Shown here one piece after another: positions 56,641-64,000 of a stretch of DNA of 64,000 nt (position 1 is its first letter; each line of letters starts with the position of its first letter). This stretch comes from Blastomussa wellsi (taxonomy: Eukaryota; Cnidaria; Anthozoa; Scleractinia; Plerogyridae). Below the pieces are notes generated by a model that was not told the DNA's origin, ran no database searches, and saw only the letters and a list, made by a program, of their open reading frames with translations. Location: NCBI GenBank assembly GCA_947652115.1, contig OX393568.1, positions 7,123,820-7,187,819 of the forward strand. Direction: 5' to 3'. The position numbers and the translations under genes are program-made.

Positions 56641-56643
56641 GTC

Positions 56644-56661
56644 TCAGTCAATAATAGTTTC
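56644..56661 (-). CDS. Probable last coding exon of the adenylyl cyclase
   Basis: On the minus strand, a long pyrimidine tract ends TTGTCTACAG, followed by GAA ACT ATT ATT GAC TGA (ETIID, stop). Phase 0 fits the exon at 57107-57151. Only 18 coding bases, so the support is the splice-site quality and phase. Confidence 0.5.
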   Translation of the reverse strand, partial: ETIID

Positions 56662-57106
56662 CTGTAGACAAGAAAAGAGAAATTAAAGTTCATTGAAGGC
56701 AAGACAGGTAAGGAAACAAGGAAGGAAAATGGTTGATATGCCCACTTCCAATGCTAACAGTCATCATGCAAATTCTCCCAACTAATATAAATGTACGTAT
56801 GCATCGACCCCAGTAACAAGAAAATGAAAATTATGTTGTCATGTGAAATAAGGAGCTCCAATTTATAGCAGTGCATAATCAGAATTCTAGTAATATACTT
56901 CTTCATTATTGATAGAAACACTGCCTGGTTTTGACTGTAATCTTTCTTAAGCCCAAAAAGTATCTCTTGGAATATCAAAATAGCCAATTTCATAACCATC
57001 TCCCAGGGTAAAACTAGAGAACTGCACAGTTTGGTTTATTCTGCGCAGCAAAGCTATTCATGAAGAAACAACGTGTATGAAATAGAGAGGTTAAAAACAA
57101 ACATAC

Positions 57107-57151
57107 CCTGATTTCATCACAGGTATAAGATCCTCTGTCAGAAGTGGAATC
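57107..57151 (-). CDS. Probable penultimate coding exon of the adenylyl cyclase
   Basis: Minus strand: TTTTCTTGTTATAG acceptor, then 45 nt reading DSTSDRGSYTCDEIR, then donor GTATGT. Open, phase 0 at both ends, and compatible with the donor ACG|GTAGGT at 59738/59737. It would extend the cyclase C-terminus to about 1,174 residues. Confidence 0.5.
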
Positions 57152-57749
57152 CTATAACAAGAAAATTGTTTGATTTAGGTTAAAAAAATACAAATAATTT
57201 TTTTATTGTGACATGTACCAGTTGTATCATTTAATATATAGAATTAGCCAGGAGCTCCATATCGACTTTTTGCCCATGGGTCTTAATAATTTGAGAGGAT
57301 CCAAATGAAACTACCAGTGTACGCAACTCCTCAAGAAGATTTCGTCAAGGAAAAAAATGAGAATTAATTAAAACAGAAATTCTGCTAAGGATGAAAAAAA
57401 TCGGACCTGAGACCAAGCCATAATGGAAAACCATAATCTGGTCAGTGATTGTGACCTCGATGAGTCCTACACCTTAGCCCACGATATGGTCATGTGCTGC
57501 TCGCAGTGCCTTGTTTTCAGAGCTGTCAATTGATAAAGTTGAAGTACAATATCGAAGATGTAAGCTTCTGCATGCTAACCTAAACCAGGTCAAGCTGTTT
57601 CTGGGGCATGAGCGGTGTCATCATATGTACGAACATACGTATGGTGCCCGCACTGGCGAGCCAAGCCATTAGCCATTTTAACCACGAAAAATGAACTGCA
57701 TGGTTTCTCCTATTTCTTTGCATGCATGGTTCTCCGCAGGGTGCAGGAG

Positions 57750-58009
57750 CTAAATAAATAAAAAACGATATTTAGAGAGGAAAGCCACATCAGCCTCAGC
57801 TGGTTTTCATGCAGGTCCTCTATCCAGGCCAAATTGGAATTTAGGAATATTGGTTTTTGAGGAGGGAGGAAAACTGGAGAACCTGGAGAAAAACCCTCGG
57901 AGCAAGGAGAGAACCAACAAAAAACTCAACCCACATATGGCAACAGGCCAGAATCGAACCCAGGCTACATTGATGGGAGGCGAGCGCTTTCACCACCGCG
58001 CCACCCTAC
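57750..58009 (-). mobile_element. tRNA-derived SINE
   Basis: The minus strand starts GTAGGGTGGCGCGGTGGTGA. An A-box-like TGGCGCGGTGG (57993-58003) and B box GGTTCGATTC (57951-57960) form an internal Pol III promoter. The body has GGTTCTCTCCTTGCTCCGAG and GGGTTTTTCTCC, which resemble the conserved central domain reported for anthozoan SINEs (Nin-DC type; from memory). The tail is A/T-rich. The tRNA-like head lacks a full cloverleaf, so it is not a tRNA gene. Located in the presumed cyclase intron. Confidence 0.75.
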
Positions 58010-58029
58010 GCTATTATTATCATTTTTGT

Positions 58030-59690
58030 TTCTGTGTTCAAAGCCAAGTTTGTTGATGGGTTCAGCGTTCCGTTGTTTTATCACTTATAACAAACTTATT
58101 TGTCACTGGGTCTAAAGCTACTCTTGTCCCCAATAGGTTCAGAATACATTGGTTAGCCTTGGTTTGTTGAAGGGTTCAAAAATATTTATGATACAGGGGG
58201 TCAAAGTTGTTTTGGTTGAAAATTATTTTTTGATACAGGTGTCACAGCTGGGTTCACAATTGTTTTCGTCATAGAGACCAGAGCTGTTTTGATACCGGGT
58301 CATAAATATATTTATTTTTGTTGCCAGGGTTGTCCCTAATGGCCGGCAGCCGGCACAATTAACCGGCTACTTGGGTCATTTGTGCAGGGCACTTCTGTGA
58401 TTTTTTATTCCAACTGAAGAAAACTCAACAGTTACAGAGTAACACCACATGTTCTACCAATGTAGTCATCATTGAAGATCAAAGAAAAGATGAAAAAAAT
58501 TAACAGTAAATTGACGGAAAAATGCAAAATTCATTTACGACTTTGTGCCAGTATTTCATATTCTTTATTTCCTTTCACCTTCCAAATTTTTCACAATATA
58601 TTTCGAATAAAGATCAGGCTTTAGTGCGTTTAGTGGGCTTTCCCTGCAAGTTTCCGCTCTGAAGCAGCAGCAACAATCACCTCTGTCCATTGAAAATGGA
58701 AAAAGTCACAAAGGAAAAGAACTAACTGAATAACTTTAGAAGCAAAAAATATTACTCACATTTCAGATTTCGAAGAAGGGCCGATTAGCAGCTAACACAT
58801 AGTGAAGGCAAAGGTAGCTTGAATGAAATTTTGAGAATTATCATAGCCCTTAAACTACACCATTGTAAATACTGAGTTTTTGAAGCCAGGAGGAAAGAAA
58901 CTGCAGCAATTTGTTGCCAAGATGTAAGGAGACCGTCGATTTTTCAAACCGTACTTCATGTAAGCGTCAGCAAATATATCCCTTTAAAGAACAGCCTTGA
59001 TTCAATGTGATTTCTTTACTGGTTTGAAAACTGCTGTGCTCAAAAGTAGGGAGAACACTGGCTTATTAGTCCTTTAACATTTATATCTTGTAATTTTTCA
59101 AATTTTAGCATTTACATCTTGTAATTCTTACACGGCATGTGTGAAAACCAGCTTGCTTAGCCATTTACCGTGTTTTAAATAAAGTTGATTGATTGGTGCA
59201 AATATATGAAAATATTAATCACCATCCGGATACTTTCAATTTCTTGCCTGCTACCTCAAAAGTTGTGGACAACCCTGTGTTGCAGAGGCTGGAATATTTT
59301 GTCACTGGGTTCAAAATTTTTTTTGACACACAGTGAATAAGCCATATTCACTCAGTCCTCTGGTATTCAAATAATAAAAGACGCAGCGGTCGTGTTGGTG
59401 TACCAAAAAAAGAAGTTAATTAAAAGACACACCAATATGGCGGCTATGTCATCAAGTGAATACCCTCTATAGAGCTATTTTGTAGCAGGGATCAAAATTA
59501 TGTGCCAGAGCTGTTTTGTTGCTGAATTGAAGATCACTTTCAGTGAAAGGGTCAGAGTTGTGTTGTTGCTAGGTTTAAACCTTTTTGTCACAGGGGTTAA
59601 AGCTGTTTTGTTGCTCGGTTGAAAATAACTTTAATAATGACAGTCAGAGTTCTTTTGTCAAGTTCAAACTTATTTCAGTCCCAGAGCATG
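58030..59690. repeat. Degenerate minisatellite in the cyclase intron
   Basis: Variants of TTTTGTCAC.GGGTTCAAAG.TG recur at 58030-58330, around 59300 and at 59475-59690, about 25-30 bp apart (e.g. TTTGTCACTGGGTCTAAAGC, TTTTGTCACAGGGGTTAAAG, TTTTGTTGCTCGGTTGAAAA). Between 58.4 and 59.27 kb the pattern is absent. Confidence 0.6.
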
Positions 59691-59737
59691 ACCCTTTCTA
59701 ACAAGAGAAAACAGTGAGATCACAGAATTTTACCTAC

Positions 59738-62700
59738 CGTTCTTCTCCCAGTGAGGAGGTATGTGGTGATGTGACCCTTGCCTTTCACTGGAATGGTACC
59801 TCTACGTTCAAATGTGAAGAATTCATTAAGAAGTTTCTTTGATGCCTCACTGACCTGAATCCTCCCCTTTACCCCTGTTGAGTCCATTCTGCTTGCGATA
59901 TTCACAGTGTCGCCCCATATGTCATAAAGAAGCTTGGTTGAGCCAATCACTCCAGCTGTCACTGGTCCAGCGTTGAATCCCACCCGTAAGAGAAACTCAA
60001 ACCCCAGCATGTGCTCATTGAACCTGTCGACCACCTTGATCATCCCCAGAGCAAATTCGACGAGCTGCTTCAGGTGGTCATAAGGATGGGCGTCCTTTTT
60101 AACACAACCTTCTGGGTAAAGGCCCGCTCCAGCCATGAAGGTTGAGCCATTGACTGTCTTGATCTTCTCAACTTGGCTATACTGGATTTTATCTGACAGA
60201 AGATCATCAAAGTCACCTACGAGTTCATTCAACACTCTGATGCACTCTTTGCCTCCTTCAAAGTTTTCTTCGTAGAAGTCTGAAAAGTTCACAATTGATG
60301 CAAAAATTACTCCAACATTCTCATAATTTCGAGAGTAATGACTTGACAATTTCAATGCATCTGCAACATGTTTTGGAAAAATGCTTTCAAGCAGCCACGC
60401 TGCTTGCTCTTTGTGAGTTTGTGCTCTCCGTTTGTCTTTTGCAGCTTCTTCATCTCCACTGAAGTTACGACGTACACTCATTTCTAACTGACGGTTTAAT
60501 GCACAGACAAACACCAACAGCAATCCAATACATATCATAATTTCTGGGCCTAAACGGCGATTTCCCAACAGTACGTTGTCAGGGTCAGAGGTATCTTCCG
60601 TTACTGGTTGAAAAGCACAAAAGTTGTCATAATTTAGCAAAATAATGTATGCAATGGAAAACACAGCCGCAAGTCCAGTCTTCATCCATGAAGTGAGTTG
60701 TGTGAAATTACAGAAATGTAGTAGTGCAACAGCAAAGATAAAAGAGTAGAAATCTCTAGCCCTCTGATTTTGAAGATCCTCACAGTTCATGAAGTTCGCA
60801 AAAAGCGTTCCCATGGGTAGACACATGAGAAGAGCTCCTATAAGATGGCTAATGAACCAACCACTAATATAACCTACAAAACTGTTGACACATGCTGAGT
60901 ACATGTGAGGAAAGGCACGGGCAACTGTCAAGAAAAACAATGTTATTTCTATAACAACTGAGATTGGCGACAAAATAATTACTGATAATGGTACAGGCTG
61001 GTAAAGAGGAAAGCCCAAAATCATAATGACAAGATATATAATGTTAGAAAGTAACACATCTATGAAGAAGTTGACCCTGGGAGATGCAAACGTGGTGACC
61101 GAAGGATTAAGCAGCGTACAGTCTTGACCTTCATTCTGATATCTCCTTTCAGTGTCCTTGTCATGAAACTGCAATGTGCAAAGGTTCATCGACCTATGAA
61201 AATACTCATCACCAGCTCGCTCTTGACTCATCAAACTGACAAGCTGTTGGTCATTGTTAGTACGTAGTGTGTCCCGCATAAGAGCTTCATTTAGCGACAA
61301 GCCCAGAACTTGAGAAGAGCGCCGGTCTTCAGGAACTCTTCCATTAGAATCTTCATCGTCATCATCGGATTTGATAGATGTTCCAGAACAGTTACTGTAA
61401 TATTCCATTTCAATGACATCATGATGCTTGACTTTGAGGTTGCCCTTCAGGACTTTGGGACCATTGTCGGAGCTTGACTCACCTTGGCTAGAAATATTTG
61501 AATCGGAGTTGAACATTGCATCTGAGGATGTAACCTGCTCGGAGATCTTGACATGTTTTTTCTTTCCTTGGGGACTGCTATGATGAGAAGCATTCATAGT
61601 GACATTGATGGAGTTGAGATTTGTGGTGGGCTTCTTTCGACGACCACTAGGATGAAGTAGATTCATTGGCTTCTTCATGCCATTTTTACGACCAACAATA
61701 AAATAAGTCTTGATACCCTCCAGGCCTTGATAACGTGAGCTGGCGTTGCCGTCCTCCACAATATAGTGGCCAGCAAGGAATTTAAGAGTTGTTTCTGTAA
61801 TATGAACCTTTCCTGGCATTCCGGCAGTTTCCATTCGATTTGCCAAGTTTACATCATTGGACCAAACATCAAACTTGAAGCGCAGTGTACCAACAATGCC
61901 ACAAAGGACGGTCCCTGTATGGACACCCACTCGCATGTCGACTTCATTCTTGGTGTCCTCGTCAAACTCTTTAATCTGTTCTAGCATGTCCAGTCCCATC
62001 TCCACACAGTTGAATGCATGATGAGTAGTTGTTTCTGGGCATCCGGCTACACAATAATAACAATCCCCCAGGGTGCTGATTTTCTCACAATTGTTGATTT
62101 CCGTGAGGCGATCAAACCGCCCAAAGAGGTCGTTCAGAAGCCTAACTAACTGCTCAGCAGACTTGTTGGAGGACATCTTGGTGAAGCCGACGATGTCCGC
62201 GAAAAGAATGCTAACATTTTCCATCCGATGCATCTGAAACGGTCGGAAGACCATCTGTCCTTTGTTACGTCGTCTCTTTTTGCCACTGAAGCTGTCCTTG
62301 GGATCCTCTTCGGGCTCTTCGTCCAAATGAAGCAGTTCTTTTGCGACAAGGTCTGGCATTACTGATCGTATCATCTGCTCTTTCACCTGTTTTTCGATTT
62401 CCAAGTCGCGGCGAGCGACGACACATTGACCAACCTTCCAGAAAGTACTTCGTTCACGAACCTGGGCCATGAAAAATATCTGGATTCCAAACAGATGGAT
62501 ACACATGTGTAAGATCAAGCGGCAGATGATTTCAACGGGTCGGTTGTTGCTGCCTTTTTCGGTGGTGACCACGTCAGAGAGAACTTCATGAGCGACGGAA
62601 AACGCCACTGTCATAAGAATGCAGATGTACAAATGCAGCGAGTGGATCATGGTGTAGATCAACATTATCACACAGGTACACATGCAGAATCGAGCAGGGT

Positions 62701-63199
62701 TCGAAAGAACGTTCGGAAAAGCGAAAAGAGAAAGTTCCGCGGCGATCAATAAAACAGACGAGAGCAACGAAATACATGATGCACATTTCTTGTACAATTT
62801 ACTAAATTTAGTAAACAGTATTAATGCAATGACTAGGCCCAAAAACACCCCATCTCCTATCAAAATCTTGATGCCTTCATCTCTCCGCGAAACCGCAAAA
62901 AAGACTCCCCAGGTGACGCTAACAATGCAGACATACACAAGCGCATAGACGAGACGTCTTTGGTTGTGAGCGGTAAAACGCTGGAACTCTTCTTCCAAGA
63001 TTTCCGAATCGAATGAGGGCTTCCACCATCGAGAAGAAGCTCGCTCAAAAAACAAGGGAATACAACCTTTTTTCGGTCGCGTGTCGACCTGCGAAAAAGA
63101 ACGCTCCTTTTTCACCGCAGCGTAAGATGGTTTTAGTTCGACGCTCATGGACTCCGCGTCGGTGCTTATAGAGTATCCAGATCGTTCCTCGCCGGCCAT
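59738..63199 (-). CDS. ADCY9: Adenylyl cyclase, type-9-like, main coding exon
   Basis: Membrane enzyme making cAMP from ATP. Start MAGEERSGYS at 63199. If read through, the frame ends at 59720 (1,159 residues), but ACG|GTAGGT at 59738/59737 is a likely donor into exons at 57151 and 56661. FFERASSRWW...FDSE near the N-terminus is an ADCY9 signature. Two sets of membrane spans (about 83-248 and 711-902; the first set shows five or six clear segments) flank C1a (about 327-503: metal-binding Asp335 in FADIVGFT and Asp379 in LGDCYYC). C2a (about 962-1150) has adenine-contact Lys1014 and Asp1093, Asn1100 and Arg1104 of VNIASR, and Lys1141. Odd points: one extra residue in KTVNGST, and Ile987/Ser1019 at the two forskolin-pocket positions where mammalian ADCY9 has Tyr/Ala. 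Confidence 0.95.
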
Positions 63200-63640
63200 T
63201 TCAGGATACAGGAGAAGACAGCTTGCTTTTCGGAGGTTTCCCGGTGTTGATCATCTCTTCGAAATTATGTCTTAGCGACTTCAAGTCATTTTAAGAGCAT
63301 TCTTGACGTACCGACCTCAAACTACTTCCCTATCTGATAAGTGCACTCCATCCTCAACATCAGTAAGGAATTTAAGGATTTTCTGAGCGAAAACTCTCAA
63401 ATTCGGCGGCTGTAAACTTCATATGAAGAAAACATACTCGCTGAGGCCTTTTTTCCGAGGTGGCGTGTATCACGTGATCGCTTGCCACACGTGACAGCGT
63501 TTCGTGTTGTCTAGTGGTCGTGAGGCTTCCTGAGTTATTTCTGAAGGGTGGTGTTTGGTATAAAAGGACAGTCGACCTATTTTTAGCACATTCTTCGCAT
63601 TGTGGTCATGCATTCTAAACCACTTGTACTTTCGATGAAA
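63200..63640. promoter_or_regulatory. Cyclase upstream region with paired E-boxes and a plus-strand TATA motif
   Basis: CACGTGA occurs twice, at 63471-63477 and 63488-63494, 17 bp apart (bHLH-ZIP/USF/Myc-type sites). TATAAAAGG lies at 63559-63567 on the plus strand, pointing away from the cyclase. This may be a bidirectional promoter for the cyclase (minus) and an unseen gene to the right. No plus-strand coding exon is recognised before the window ends, and a 63-codon ORF at 63704 has no family features. Confidence 0.4.
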
Positions 63641-64000
63641 ACAAATAGTCTTCTAATGGTCAGTTTCGACTTTCAAAGCTAAATAAATTAAACCCCCTGG
63701 TGGATGCTAAAGCTTCCCAGGCCCGCGGCCTCGGGTGGTACAAGAGAAACTCCGAACAAACAGAAAATTGATTTTGAATGTGCTGCAGTCATTTATGATC
63801 TGAAACACCGCAACACCCTCCCCCTAGAATTTTCCATCTTCTGTATCCCCTCCCACAAGTACCACCTGGCCTCTTCGCGACCAGGGTGGTGTTAGGGGCA
63901 TATATCTATATATATATGTTTGAAACTGAAATTACCGGGATGGTTTGAAAGTGGTCATTTTTTACATAAGGGCTAGTCCTGTAAAGGGGCATACCCATCA

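Noticed and set aside
57950..58003. tRNA gene candidate (A and B boxes)
   Set aside because: No full cloverleaf or acceptor stem; the SINE body follows directly.
63704..63895. 63-codon ORF after the plus-strand TATA motif
   Set aside because: No motif or codon-use support; sequence contains a GC palindrome and the frame looks random.

Overview
The window is animal nuclear DNA, AT-rich by eye. It has spliced genes with GT-AG introns and a dense load of small terminal-inverted-repeat (TIR) elements, a tRNA-derived SINE, LINE remnants and minisatellites. Protein features (a CBP/p300 co-activator and a type-9-like adenylyl cyclase) and the repeat style suggest a cnidarian, most likely an anthozoan such as a stony coral. 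The species-level placement is inference. No bacterial, viral or CRISPR features were seen.

Layout: (1) 1-8.5 kb: first coding exon of a TOMM5-like gene (minus strand, second exon apparently just off the left edge), a LINE remnant in its intron, a decayed 93-bp copy of CBP coding sequence, several foldback elements, and a 2.3-kb long-TIR transposon with a 6-bp target duplication inserted beside a duplicated copy of the TOMM5 upstream region. (2) 8.9-35.65 kb: complete CBP/p300 (CREBBP/EP300) orthologue, minus strand, reconstructed here as 27 coding exons that join in frame to 2,165 residues (TAZ1, KIX, bromodomain, PHD/RING, HAT, ZZ, TAZ2, NCBD, polyQ). Its introns carry many MITEs. (3) 35.7-56.6 kb: about 21 kb with no recognisable gene. 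It holds TIR elements, a 118-119 bp tandem array, a 3.4-kb 89-bp minisatellite mosaic interrupted by a LINE and at least two DNA elements, and LINE tails. (4) 56.6-63.2 kb: adenylyl cyclase, ADCY9-like, minus strand, with nearly the whole protein in one exon plus two probable tiny 3' coding exons. (5) 63.2-64 kb: the cyclase upstream region with paired E-boxes and a plus-strand TATA motif.

The two large genes belong to one signalling logic: adenylyl cyclase makes cAMP, which through PKA and CREB recruits CBP/p300 by its KIX domain. They are neighbours on the same strand with the cyclase upstream of CBP, the same order and orientation as ADCY9-CREBBP on human 16p13.3. This looks like very old conserved microsynteny and is the most interesting signal in the window. 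Coordinates of exons come from manual reading of splice sites and phases, not from transcript data.
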